Positions 52,310 through 61,437 are shown, counted from the stretch's first letter. The stretch is 64,000 bases of DNA from CAZSCF01 sp964605365 (GCA_964605365.1 CAZSCF010000001.1:85984-149983); one strand, 5' to 3'. Notes: generated from the sequence alone by a model not told the origin. A program made the numbers and translations.

Positions 52310-52908
52310 CCCAAACCGATTTGGTGGGTGGTTTTTATTTGGCAGGTGGAACAGCGCTAGCCATTCATTTTGGACATAGAAAATCAATAGATCTGGATTG
52401 GTTTTGCCAGTCTGATTTTTCTAATAATAAAATAAAAGAGAAGCTATCTCAGCTTGGCAACTTGCAAATTATCAGTGAAGAAGATGGCACAATCAACGGT
52501 GTATTGGATGGTGTTCGAGTTAGTTTTTTGCGTTATAAATATAAATTAATGTTTCCCCCGGTTACATTGGGAAAAATAAACTTGGCTGATGAGCGAGATA
52601 TTGCGGCCATGAAAATTGATGCTATGTCATCCCGTGGCAGCAAAAAGGATTTTATTGATATATTTTTTCTTCTTAAGAGATATACTCTGGAAGAATTGGT
52701 TGTATTTTTTGAGAAAAAATATGAGGAGATTAATTATAATAAATTACATATTTTGAAAAGTCTGGTTTATTTTGCAGATGCAGACAATGAGCCAATGCCA
52801 ATAATGATTCAGCAAATAGATTGGGAAACAATCAAAAAAGATATTAGAAAGAAAATTAATGGATTTGTAAAAAAAATACAAGACAAAAAAAATTATTTTG
52901 AAGTGTAA
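52258..52908 (+). CDS. AbiEii-type nucleotidyltransferase, module 3
   Basis: 216 aa. LAGGTALAIHFGHRKSIDLDWF (~25-46), DIAAMKIDAMSSRGSKKDFIDIFFLL (~112-137) and SLVYFADADNEPMP. Closest to the module-2 protein. Probable toxin of an abortive-infection-type pair. Confidence 0.85.
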   Translation: MFKESISQETKLVLEKIAQTDLVGGFYLAGGTALAIHFGHRKSIDLDWFCQSDFSNNKIKEKLSQLGNLQIISEEDGTINGVLDGVRVSFLRYKYKLMFPPVTLGKINLADERDIAAMKIDAMSSRGSKKDFIDIFFLLKRYTLEELVVFFEKKYEEINYNKLHILKSLVYFADADNEPMPIMIQQIDWETIKKDIRKKINGFVKKIQDKKNYFEV

Positions 52909-52965
52909 AGACATATCGTACGATGCAGTTCTATATAAAATATTGTATTTTATTGCTGTGGATAA

Positions 52966-52985
52966 CTTCTTCTTCTTCTTCTTCA
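52966..52985 (+). repeat. (CTT)n microsatellite
   Basis: About six cttctt-type triplets upstream of the DGR target gene, near its likely -10 box tatact (52996-53001). Confidence 0.8.
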
Positions 52986-53034
52986 AATTTTATGATATAC
53001 TTACTTCAGTTAATAAAATAAATAATGTAAACAA

Positions 53035-55953
53035 ATGCTGTTTTTTGCAGTAGCTTCCATTGTTATTTTTGTTCTTCTTTTGTATTTCAAGAAAAAAAGA
53101 ATTATCGTTTCAAATTTTCCAGTAATATTTTTTTTGTTGGCTTTTTTGAGTGGAGTTTATTCTTTTAAATATTTTTCTCAGACGGACTTTTCCTCTTCCC
53201 ATTCATTAGAAGCAAACAAGCCAGTAAGAGATATTAAAAGCGCTAATGAAACTTTAACAGTTAAGGGGGATCGGAATCAGAATGATTCAAATATTCAAAA
53301 TAGCATAATTTCAACGACAGCGAATGACGCGGATTTTTCTAAAAGTTCCTCGGCGCTTTTTTCTTTTTCTCCCATTGAAAATCCAACCGCTTCATTTAAA
53401 AAATTCAAATATATCAGCGGCGATTTTGTTGTTACCGAAACAGGCGTCTTGAAAATAAAGCCCAAAACAATTGATGCGGAAGAAATAGCTTATCATGCCA
53501 TTGAAAGCGCAAATATCGATTCCAATTCCATCACTTCCCGAACCATCAAAAACGGAACCATTCAAGGCGAAGATATAGATAAAAATACCCATCTAACCCT
53601 CGGTAAACTTACGATGGGAGGGAGTATTCTGCCCGATGCGGATGATGTCTATACGCTTGGTTCTGAAACCCATCGTTTCAAGGATTTGTATCTGGGTTCT
53701 GACTCTCTTCACATTATCGGTGAAGATGGAGAAGAAAATTCTCTCTCTTACAACAATGAAGAGGGTTATTTGGATTTTTCCAGTAATGTTCGTTTCGCTC
53801 AAAACCTTACGGTAGACGGAGTTATCTATGGTTCTGTTTCCGGTTCTTTCGCTCCGACTGGTGATGTAAATATGGATAATCATATCATCACCAATATCGG
53901 CAATGCCGATACTGATTTTGATTCCACCGGCGGACTGACTTTGGCCGGCAATCTCAATGCCAACTCAGGCATCGATATCCTGGGTGCCAACCTGACTGTA
54001 GGCGGAACTAATTTCATAGTGGATGTAAACAATGGCAATATCACTGCCGGAACTTACAATGGCAATACTCTTACGACCGGCACAGGCACCTTGACTTTGA
54101 ATACGTATGCCCTGACTTTATCCGGAGATTCTTCCCTTAATCAAAATCTTTTGACTTCTTCTTCTCCAACTTTTGTTACCACAAAACTTTCCGGACTGTC
54201 TGATGGATATATTCCTTACCATGCTTCCGATGCAATTGGTTTAACCAACAGTGTGATTTATACAAATGGAACGAATGTGGGGATCGGGACGACGGGGCCA
54301 TTGGCCGGGTTGCATGTCGGAACGGGTGGTATGCCGACAATTGTCGGAATTAATGATGTCTATATCCAAAATGATTTGGAAGTAAGCGGAGGTATTTTTG
54401 GTGATTTGACAGGCGATATAACCGGAAACGCTTCCGGCACTTCGTCAAATGTAACCGGGACCGTTTCCATTTCCAACGGCGGAACGGGGCAAACCACCGC
54501 TCAAAATGCCAGAAACGCTTTACTGCCGAGCCAAACTGACAATGCCAATAAATTTTTGCAAACGGATGGAAACAATGTCGCTTGGCAAAATGTTTTATGG
54601 TCGCAACTTAATGCTCCAATCGCTAATCTTTCTCTGTCGATGCAGAGTTATGCGACAACTTTGACATACGGAGCCGCTACCGGAGATTCCAATCTTTTCA
54701 ATCTCATAGATACTGCCGCTAACACCGGAACAGGAGTTCTGCTGAATGTTACGACAGGAAATTCTTCGTTACTGAATCCTTTTCAAGTCTCCGCTTCCAA
54801 TGGAATATTTCCGGCCTTAGCGGTTAATAATACCGGCAAAGTCGGTATCGGAACGAATGATCCGACATCTCAACTGACAGTTATTGGTGGAGCCACTTTT
54901 GGCGCAACGTATTCTACTGAAATCTTGGATGACGGGATAGTGGCAATTGAAGGGAGATTGGGAATCGGGATCAGCGCGCCGACCCAGGCATTGGAAATAG
55001 CCGGAAATGTAAAAACTTCCATTGAATCATGGATAGGCCCAACCAATACAACTGGCATATATTTCAAAAATGGCAACGTCGGCATTGGGACGACGAATCC
55101 AACTGCCAAATTGGAAATCGGCGGTACATCCGGAACGGACGGCATAAAGTTTCCGGACGGAAATACGCAATTTTATGCCGCTACCGGCACAACATACGCA
55201 GAAGGCGAAGGGCGATCAGGCGATTATTATTGTAAAAAGAAAGAAGTTTCGGCTTCCGGACAAGTCAGTGATTGGGAAAATATAAATACGTCTGAAATTT
55301 GCGGTTTTAACAAGCGTTGTGAAAACGGACTTTGCATTGAAACTGATTTTGTTTGCGGCACATCTGATGTTATGGATGCCGATGGTAATACATACAATAC
55401 TGTTTTGATTGATCAACAATGCTGGATGGCTTCAAACCTAAAAGTCGGAACCATGTTGGCTTCGGGGTCAACTATGCCTTCCAATAATGAAACCATCGAA
55501 AAATGGTGTTACGACAACAATGAATCTAACTGCACATCCGACGGAGGATTATATCATTGGGACGAGGCTATGCAATATTCGACCAGCGAAAGCGCGCAAG
55601 GCATTTGTCCTACTGGTTGGCATATTCCAACCGATGCGGAGCAATATGCTTTGGAAAATTATTTAAAAGATGAAGGGCAAACATGCAATGCTGCTAGAAA
55701 TGGAGCGTGGGATTGTTCCACGGCTGGCACCAAATTAAAATCAGGTGGCAGTTCCGGTATGAATTTTCCGCTAGCTGGCGGCCGCAGTACGGATGGTTCT
55801 TTCCTCGATCGCTTGTCGTACGCCCTCTTTTGGTCATCGTCTCAGTCCGGATCGTCCGCTTGGAGCCGGAATTTGAATTCAGGGAGCGCGACTGTTGACC
55901 GGGCCACCTATTCCAAGGCTTACGGCTTTTCAGTGCGGTGCCTCAAGGACTAA
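53035..55953 (+). CDS. DGR target: membrane-anchored fibre protein with variable FISUMP domain
   Basis: 972 aa. Two N-terminal hydrophobic segments (~1-18 and ~28-45) anchor or export it. Residues ~130-720 resemble phage-tail-fibre or adhesin repeats rich in Gly, Asn and Thr, with recurring VGIGTT-P-A-LEIGG motifs. A Cys-containing linker (~725-770) leads to a C-terminal FISUMP domain (VCGTSDVMDADGNTYNTVLI, QCWMASNL, GICPTGWHIPTDAE, FWSSSQSGSSAW, GFSVRCLKD). The last 61 codons are the variable repeat. Twelve codons that are Asn in the template have become G, S, L, D, Y, L, S, S, D, A, Y and Y. Likely a cell-surface ligand-binding protein whose binding face is diversified. Confidence 0.93.
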   Translation: MLFFAVASIVIFVLLLYFKKKRIIVSNFPVIFFLLAFLSGVYSFKYFSQTDFSSSHSLEANKPVRDIKSANETLTVKGDRNQNDSNIQNSIISTTANDADFSKSSSALFSFSPIENPTASFKKFKYISGDFVVTETGVLKIKPKTIDAEEIAYHAIESANIDSNSITSRTIKNGTIQGEDIDKNTHLTLGKLTMGGSILPDADDVYTLGSETHRFKDLYLGSDSLHIIGEDGEENSLSYNNEEGYLDFSSNVRFAQNLTVDGVIYGSVSGSFAPTGDVNMDNHIITNIGNADTDFDSTGGLTLAGNLNANSGIDILGANLTVGGTNFIVDVNNGNITAGTYNGNTLTTGTGTLTLNTYALTLSGDSSLNQNLLTSSSPTFVTTKLSGLSDGYIPYHASDAIGLTNSVIYTNGTNVGIGTTGPLAGLHVGTGGMPTIVGINDVYIQNDLEVSGGIFGDLTGDITGNASGTSSNVTGTVSISNGGTGQTTAQNARNALLPSQTDNANKFLQTDGNNVAWQNVLWSQLNAPIANLSLSMQSYATTLTYGAATGDSNLFNLIDTAANTGTGVLLNVTTGNSSLLNPFQVSASNGIFPALAVNNTGKVGIGTNDPTSQLTVIGGATFGATYSTEILDDGIVAIEGRLGIGISAPTQALEIAGNVKTSIESWIGPTNTTGIYFKNGNVGIGTTNPTAKLEIGGTSGTDGIKFPDGNTQFYAATGTTYAEGEGRSGDYYCKKKEVSASGQVSDWENINTSEICGFNKRCENGLCIETDFVCGTSDVMDADGNTYNTVLIDQQCWMASNLKVGTMLASGSTMPSNNETIEKWCYDNNESNCTSDGGLYHWDEAMQYSTSESAQGICPTGWHIPTDAEQYALENYLKDEGQTCNAARNGAWDCSTAGTKLKSGGSSGMNFPLAGGRSTDGSFLDRLSYALFWSSSQSGSSAWSRNLNSGSATVDRATYSKAYGFSVRCLKD
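55769..55951 (+). repeat. DGR variable repeat (VR)
   Basis: 183 nt, aligned to TR with a constant offset of 1035 nt and no gaps. 17 mismatches: 9 A-to-G, 5 A-to-T, 3 A-to-C (TR to VR). All but one change AAY codons; the exception is a silent TCA to TCG. The 3' ~35 nt are invariant, as expected for the initiation of mutagenic homing site, and VR ends in the stop codon. Confidence 0.98.
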
Positions 55954-56008
55954 TCCCGCGAAGCGGGATAATTGACTCCCGCCAAAGGCGGGTCGCCGAT
56001 GAGGCGAC
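55953..56008 (+). promoter_or_regulatory. Triple hairpin after VR
   Basis: atcccgc-gaa-gcgggat (55953-55969), cccgcc-aaa-ggcggg (55978-55992) and gtcgcc-gatga-ggcgac (55992-56008). The first begins 1 nt after VR. In characterised DGRs a hairpin/cruciform just past the homing site promotes target recognition. Confidence 0.8.
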
Positions 56009-56160
56009 TTTGACTCTTTGACTCTTTGGGGCAAATGCAGAAGTAAAAATTTTCAGAAAAATTCAATGAAAAAAATAAAATAACTGATTAAAAAACCATT
56101 TATTAAGGATTTTTTAATAACTACGTCGGATGGAAAAAAATAAATAAAAATTAACTACTC

Positions 56161-56502
56161 ATGTCTACATACGACAATCTGTCAGTCTATCGCGCCAGCT
56201 ATGATCTTTTGGTCGAATTATTTCGTTTTACCAAAAATTTTTCCAGGGAATATAAATTTACGCTTGGCGAAAACATTAAGAAGGAAACCGTGGAAATGAT
56301 TACCAATATCTATCGCGCCAACAGCAGTTTTTTGGGTCGAAAAGAAAAAATACAATCGGCGCGCGAAAATGTAGAAACAATCCGTCTCTTTTTGCGGCTT
56401 CTGAAAGATCTCAGGCAAGTTGATTTGAAAAAATTTGTCTTTCTCAATGAAAAAATAGAATCTGTCAGTCGCCAATTAACCGGTTGGGAAAAGAAAAGTT
56501 GA
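56161..56502 (+). CDS. avd: Avd-like four-helix-bundle protein
   Basis: 113 aa, all helical: YDNLSVYRASYDLLVELFRFTKNF, GENIKKETVEMITNIYRANSS, REKIQ-type KEKIQSARENVETIRLFLRLLKDL, then VFLNEKIESVSRQLTGWEK. It matches the four-helix-bundle/23S-intervening-sequence family to which DGR Avd proteins belong. Avd pentamers bind the RT and template RNA and are needed for mutagenic homing. Located between VR and TR as in typical DGRs. Confidence 0.9.
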   Translation: MSTYDNLSVYRASYDLLVELFRFTKNFSREYKFTLGENIKKETVEMITNIYRANSSFLGRKEKIQSARENVETIRLFLRLLKDLRQVDLKKFVFLNEKIESVSRQLTGWEKKS

Positions 56503-56803
56503 AAAAAGGCCGGAGTTACGCGTTACCAAGGTACGCGTAAGCGCGCCGATGCAAGTCCAATAATCCTCTGGCTTCATATATTGCAAAATATTCAGGAGTC
56601 AGGAATAGAAGCGCGGAAAAGGAGTATTTTTTTGATTAGTTTATTTACTGTTGTTTGATTTTTTTATAGCATTAAAACACGAATATTTCTTTATGTTATC
56701 AATATTGGCATTTATGTTTTAAAAATGCTACTTCTCCTTTTCCGCACTTCATTTGCTTTATGCGCTGAAGTATAAAGCAAAGAGCGATAGCGATTATTTT
56801 TAG
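56503..56803 (+). other. Spacer between avd and TR, with inverted repeats
   Basis: No gene. Contains ttacgcg...cgcgtaa (~56516-56541), a long-range pair gcggaaaaggag (~56615) / ctccttttccgc (~56733), and a hairpin gctttat...ataaagc just before TR. These may structure the template RNA 5' flank, which in known DGRs binds RT-Avd. Confidence 0.55.
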
Positions 56804-56986
56804 CGCTAGCTGGCAACCGCAATACGGATGGTTCTTTCAACAATCGCTTGTCAAACGCCAACTTTTGGTCATCGTCTCAGTCCGGATCGTCCGCTTGGAA
56901 CCGGAATTTGAATTCAGGGAACGCGACTGTTAACCGGAACACCAATTCCAAGGCTAACGGCTTTTCAGTGCGGTGCCTCAAGGACT
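56804..56986 (+). repeat. DGR template repeat (TR)
   Basis: 183 nt, with 14 AAC/AAT codons in the VR frame, so adenine mutation can reach many residues but never creates a stop at these codons. A short open frame across it is a by-product, not a gene. Ends 9 nt before a perfect terminator hairpin. Confidence 0.98.
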
Positions 56987-56995
56987 CGCTTATAC

Positions 56996-57025
56996 AAAAC
57001 GTCCCATATTTTCGGGACGTTTTTG
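56996..57025 (+). terminator. Terminator between TR and RT
   Basis: AAAACGTCCC-atattttc-GGGACGTTTTT, perfect 10-bp stem with T-run. It would end the template RNA ~10 nt past TR; the RT gene then needs read-through or its own start. Confidence 0.88.
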
Positions 57026-57061
57026 CTGAAAAACAAAAGTTTTTAAAAAACAAAATAAAAA

Positions 57062-58192
57062 ATGTCTTCAAAATTATTGGCAGATTTGTTTCAAGCATAT
57101 TTTGATGCTAGAAAAAACAAAAGAAAAACGCAAAGTGCCATAAAATTCGAGATGAATTACGAAAGAGAAATTTTCAAACTTCGCGATGAAATATTAAATA
57201 AAAAATACGAAATTTCCCCGAGTATTTGTTTTATTTCTTTTTTTCCGGTCAAAAGAGAAATATTTGCCGGCGATTTTCGCGACCGGATCGTTCATCATCT
57301 CATTTTCAATTACCTTAATCCTTTTTGCGAGAGGATCTTTATTTCGGACAGTTATTCCTGCCGGGCGGGAAAAGGCACCTCATATGGAGTAAAAAGAGCA
57401 GATCGTTTTATTCGTGCTTGCAGTGAAAATTACAAAAAGGATTGTTACACTTTAAAGCTCGATATCGCCGGCTATTTTATGGCTATTGATAAGAATATTC
57501 TTTTTAAAAAAATAAAAGATATACTCAAAAAATTCGAATCTGAGATTAATTTTGATCAGGCTCTTGTTTATTGGCTCATTGAAAAAGTAATTTTTAATGA
57601 TCCGACAAAAACCTGTATTGTAAAAGGGGAAAGAAAAGACTGGATCGGACTTCCTGAATCAAAAAGCCTGTTTTTTTCTGAAAGAAACAGGGGATTGCCG
57701 ATCGGCAATCTGACGAGCCAACTTTTTGCTAATCTTTACCTAAACGACCTGGATCACTTTGTGAAATATGAGCTTGGCTGCAAACATTACGGGCGTTATG
57801 TGGACGACTTGCTGTTTATTCATCGGGATAAAAAATTTTTAGCTTCACTTTTTTGCGTATTGGATGCTTATTTGCGGAAAAATATTTTACTTAAACTGCA
57901 TACTAAAAAAATATATCTGCAACATTTCAGTCGCGGAGTCGTTTTTCTTGGAAGAGTTGTTTTGCCTTATCGCATTTATCTTAGAAACAATATCAAAAAA
58001 AATATACACAAAAAAATTAATCAATGGAAAATAATTTTAAAAGCGGATAAAATATCCAAAAATCAAAAAAATAAAATCATTTCCTGCTATTTTTCCTATC
58101 GAGGAATGTTGACAAGTTGCAATGCATATAAACTGAAACAAAAATTAAAAGCGAAATTGTCTAAAGTTAAATTTGGTGTTTGCATTATTTGA
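57062..58192 (+). CDS. DGR reverse transcriptase
   Basis: 376 aa. RT motifs in order: FPVKREIFAGDFRDRIVHHLIF (motif 1), RAGKGTSYGVKRADRFI (motif 2), LKLDIAGYFMAIDK (motif 3/A), GLPIGNLTSQLFANLYLNDLDHFV (motif 4, with the SQ typical of DGR RTs), YGRYVDDLLFI (catalytic YVDD, motif 5) and FSRGVVFLGRVV (motif 7). Copies TR RNA with adenine errors. Start at 57062, no Shine-Dalgarno. Confidence 0.95.
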   Translation: MSSKLLADLFQAYFDARKNKRKTQSAIKFEMNYEREIFKLRDEILNKKYEISPSICFISFFPVKREIFAGDFRDRIVHHLIFNYLNPFCERIFISDSYSCRAGKGTSYGVKRADRFIRACSENYKKDCYTLKLDIAGYFMAIDKNILFKKIKDILKKFESEINFDQALVYWLIEKVIFNDPTKTCIVKGERKDWIGLPESKSLFFSERNRGLPIGNLTSQLFANLYLNDLDHFVKYELGCKHYGRYVDDLLFIHRDKKFLASLFCVLDAYLRKNILLKLHTKKIYLQHFSRGVVFLGRVVLPYRIYLRNNIKKNIHKKINQWKIILKADKISKNQKNKIISCYFSYRGMLTSCNAYKLKQKLKAKLSKVKFGVCII

Positions 58193-58426
58193 TGTAAATG
58201 CAATAACTTTGGTGAAATAACCAGGATTACGCAGGTTTTTTTATTTGCTAAAAAGCCCAAAGAGTAATAAAATTAAAAGCAGACGGGTTGTTTTTAGACT
58301 AGGTTCTCTTTTTTACAAAAATGGCAAGAGATTAAGATATAGAAAATTGAAATTATGATTAAAATTAGTTTGATTTAAAATGAGTATAAAAAAGAAAAAA
58401 ATAAAATCAAAAATAAACAATAGCTT
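58193..58426 (+). other. Intergenic region after RT
   Basis: A weak terminator-like aacc...ggttttttt is near 58220-58241. Otherwise only A+T-rich sequence without a gene. Confidence 0.4.
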
Positions 58427-60001
58427 ATGTTTGATGTTTTAATAAAAAACGGGATTGTTATTGATGGTACAGGAGAGCCGATGTATCGAGCCGATATTGG
58501 AATTAATGAGGAAAAAATTTCCAAAATTGGACAACTGCAAAATGAAAGAGGAAAAGTTGAAATCGATGCCAATGGTCTTTTGGTTTGTCCTGGTTTTGTG
58601 GATGTAAATAATCACAGTGATACTTATTGGCAAATATTTTTAAATCCCGACCTCGAGAGTCTTGTTTATCAAGGGATTACAACCATTATTGGAGGAAATT
58701 GTGGCTCGTCTTTAGCTCCGCTCATAAATGAAAAATCAATCCAATCTATTCAAAAATGGGTAAATTTGGGCAGAATCATTTTTAGTTGGATGAAGCTTAA
58801 AGAATTTCTTAATTTTATTAAGGATAAAGAATTGTCGGTAAATTTTGGAACGTTGGTTGGATACGGAACTCTTCGTCGAAGTTTAATTAAAAATCAGGCG
58901 AAGCATCCGGACTCAAGAGAGAAAAAAATGATGGAAAATCTGTTCCTGGCTTCCATGAAAGAAGGAGCGTTCGGACTTTCGGCCGGCTTGGTCTATGTGC
59001 ATACGAGATTGGCTACATTTCAGGAGCTTGTGGATATGGCAAAAATCGTCAAAAAATATGATGGAGTTTTTGTTTTGCATCTTAGAAACGAAAGAGATAA
59101 AATATTAGATTCAGTTCGGGAGATTGTAAATATCGCCAAGGAGTCAGGAGCAAAAGTTCATATCTCTCATTTCAAGGTAATGGAAAAGAAAAATTGGCTT
59201 CTTCTGGAAGATGCTTTGGAGATTCTAAGAAAAGCCCGAGAAGAAGGCATTTTAATAACCTTTGATGTTTACCCATATACGGCCACAGGAACGGTCTTGC
59301 ATACGCTATTGCCAGATTGGGTTACCGAGGGCGGAAGGCATATGATGCTTAGCCGTATCAAAGATCCAATTATCCGTTCAAAAATTGTTGCGGATATGAA
59401 AAAATCCGGTTTTGATTATTCAAAAATTAAAATAATTATTTCTCCCATTATCAAATCTTTGGCCAAAAGAGATGTATCTGAAAGTGCAATTGATCAAGGA
59501 AGGGAGGCTGAAGAAGTTGTTTTGGATATCTTAGCAGCTTCGGAGGGACATGTTATTGTTTCAATGGAAGTTTTAAATGAGGAAAATATCGAAAAAATTA
59601 TAGCTGATCCGTTGTCGGTTATTTCTTCCAATAGCGCTGGTTATAATTTGGAACATGCCAGAACGGGCGAAACCGTGCATCCAAGAAGTTTCGGGACATT
59701 TCCAAGGATTTTGCATAAATATGTTTTGGATCGACAAATTATCGGTTGGGAAAAGGCTATTCAAAAAATGACAAGTTTCCCGGCTGAAAGATTTGGAATC
59801 GACAAAAGAGGGAAAATAAAAGAGAAATATTTTGCCGACCTGACTATTATTGATAGGGATGAAATTCGAGATTTCGCTACAACTGAAAATCCTTATCAAT
59901 ATAGCAAGGGAGTGAAGTCCGTTTTGGTTAATGGGAAGATAATCTTAAATGACGGCGTATATTTGGGAGTTAGAAACGGAGCGGTTTTAAAAAAAGGTTA
60001 A
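58427..60001 (+). CDS. N-acyl-D-amino-acid deacylase-like amidohydrolase
   Basis: 524 aa. Amidohydrolase-superfamily start FDVLIKNGIVIDGTGEPMYRADIGI, then CPGFVDVNNHSD in place of the usual HxHxD strand, GNCGSSLAP, LSAGLVYVH and VHISHFKV, with the C-terminal DLTIIDRDEI beta-sandwich. Closest to the D-aminoacylase/dihydroorotase-like group. The first metal motif reads NNHSD rather than HTHYD, so the metal site may be altered. 30 nt before murD, possibly a peptidoglycan-related partner. Confidence 0.85.
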   Translation: MFDVLIKNGIVIDGTGEPMYRADIGINEEKISKIGQLQNERGKVEIDANGLLVCPGFVDVNNHSDTYWQIFLNPDLESLVYQGITTIIGGNCGSSLAPLINEKSIQSIQKWVNLGRIIFSWMKLKEFLNFIKDKELSVNFGTLVGYGTLRRSLIKNQAKHPDSREKKMMENLFLASMKEGAFGLSAGLVYVHTRLATFQELVDMAKIVKKYDGVFVLHLRNERDKILDSVREIVNIAKESGAKVHISHFKVMEKKNWLLLEDALEILRKAREEGILITFDVYPYTATGTVLHTLLPDWVTEGGRHMMLSRIKDPIIRSKIVADMKKSGFDYSKIKIIISPIIKSLAKRDVSESAIDQGREAEEVVLDILAASEGHVIVSMEVLNEENIEKIIADPLSVISSNSAGYNLEHARTGETVHPRSFGTFPRILHKYVLDRQIIGWEKAIQKMTSFPAERFGIDKRGKIKEKYFADLTIIDRDEIRDFATTENPYQYSKGVKSVLVNGKIILNDGVYLGVRNGAVLKKG

Positions 60002-60031
60002 AATTATAAATTATTTTAAGTTTGGAAAAAA

Positions 60032-61432
60032 ATGAAGATAGAGGATCTGAAAGGCAAAAAAATAACTATAATGGGTTTGGGTCTTTTGGGTGGAGGCCTG
60101 GGCGCTGTTCGTTTTCTTCATGGAGCCGGAGCTAAAATTATTGTTACAGATATAAAGTCCAAAGAGGAGCTGGCGACTTCAATTGAAAAATTGAAAGATT
60201 TAAAAAACATTGAATATGTTTTGGGCCAGCATCGAATAGAAGATTTTACCAGGGTTGATATGGTTGTTAAAAATCCGGCTGCCCAGTGGGATAATAAATA
60301 CATAAAGATGGCTTTGGATAAAAATATTCCGGTAGAAATAGATTCCAGTTTGTTTTTTAAGCTTTGTAAAAATACAATTGTAGGTGTTACCGGAACAAAA
60401 GGAAAAACTACTACGGCAACTTTGGTTTATGAAATCTTAAAAACGGCCGGGAAAAATGCAATTATGATCGGAGTTGATAAGATTTCCGTTTTGGATAAGC
60501 TGAAAGAAATCAAAAAAGACAGTATTGTTGTTTTCGAGCTTTCCAGTTGGAGGCTCAGCGCCCTCGGAAGATATAATACCAGCCCCCATATAGCTGTTTT
60601 TACCAACATTTATCCTGATCACCTTAATTATTATAAAACATTGACTGGGTATGTTGGGGATAAAAAATATATTTTTTCCAGTCAAAAGGCAAAAGATTTT
60701 TGCATAATAAATGCGGATGACGACACCATAAAGAACATATTGTCTGAAATCAAATCTCAAATTATAAGATTTTCAAATAAAAAAGTTGAATGTGGTCGAG
60801 CTGTCTATATAAATGAAGGAGTAATTTACCTAAATGATGGAATCGATGAAAAAAGAGTAGTGGATACTTCAGAAATAAAAATAAAGGGGCAGCACAATTG
60901 GGGCAATGTAATGGCTGGCATTGGAGCGGCCTATGTTTTAGGGATTAAAATTGAAAAAATAAGGAAAGCCATTTTAAATTTTACAAAAGCTCCTGCGCAG
61001 AGGCTGGAATTTATTAGAGAGTTTCATGGCGTGCGATATTACAATGATACGGCAGCAACAACTCCAGAAAGTGCTATTTCGGGTATCAATTCGTTTGAGG
61101 AGTCGGTTATTTTAATTTGCGGCGGATCAGACAAAAATTTGGATATGTCCGAAATGGCTAAAATCATATGTAAGAAAGTTGCCGGTGTAATTTTTTTGAA
61201 AGGAGAAGCCAGTGATAAAATTATTGCAAAAATTAATGAAATACTGCCCGAAGAAAAGAAGAAGGAATTTTCTGTTGTCGGATCTATGAAGAAGGCTGTT
61301 GAGATTGCCAGATCCGTTGCCGTACCCGGAGATGTGGTTTTGCTTTCTCCTGGCGCCGCCAGCTTCGGAACGTTTATCAATGAATTTGATAGAGGAGAAA
61401 AATTTGCTCAAGAAGTAGAAAAAATGAAATGA
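60032..61432 (+). CDS. murD: UDP-N-acetylmuramoylalanine--D-glutamate ligase
   Basis: 466 aa Mur ligase. N-terminal ITIMGLGLLGGGLGAVRFL dinucleotide-like fold, ATP loop GVTGTKGKTTTATL (~115-128), FTNIYPDHLNYY, and APAQRLEFIREFHGVRYYNDTAATTPES plus the LICGGSDKNLDM C-terminal domain. Adds D-Glu to UDP-MurNAc-L-Ala. Ends in a terminator facing the tRNA locus. Confidence 0.93.
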   Translation: MKIEDLKGKKITIMGLGLLGGGLGAVRFLHGAGAKIIVTDIKSKEELATSIEKLKDLKNIEYVLGQHRIEDFTRVDMVVKNPAAQWDNKYIKMALDKNIPVEIDSSLFFKLCKNTIVGVTGTKGKTTTATLVYEILKTAGKNAIMIGVDKISVLDKLKEIKKDSIVVFELSSWRLSALGRYNTSPHIAVFTNIYPDHLNYYKTLTGYVGDKKYIFSSQKAKDFCIINADDDTIKNILSEIKSQIIRFSNKKVECGRAVYINEGVIYLNDGIDEKRVVDTSEIKIKGQHNWGNVMAGIGAAYVLGIKIEKIRKAILNFTKAPAQRLEFIREFHGVRYYNDTAATTPESAISGINSFEESVILICGGSDKNLDMSEMAKIICKKVAGVIFLKGEASDKIIAKINEILPEEKKKEFSVVGSMKKAVEIARSVAVPGDVVLLSPGAASFGTFINEFDRGEKFAQEVEKMK

Positions 61433-61437
61433 AAAAT

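Larger units (their letters stand above)
53035..58192 (+). mobile_element. Diversity-generating retroelement cassette
   Basis: Target gene with VR, post-VR hairpins, avd-like gene, template repeat, terminator and reverse transcriptase in one 5.2-kb block, all on the plus strand. VR and TR (183 nt each) differ at 17 sites, all TR adenines, the defining mark of adenine-directed retrohoming mutagenesis. Confidence 0.97.

Noticed and set aside
52744..52986. Minus-strand frame starting MKKKKKK
   Set aside because: Created by the cttctt microsatellite and the antisense of the AbiEii-type gene.
56848..57105. 85-codon frame over the template repeat
   Set aside because: It is the TR copy of the FISUMP end. 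It has no upstream domain, and the terminator lies inside it.
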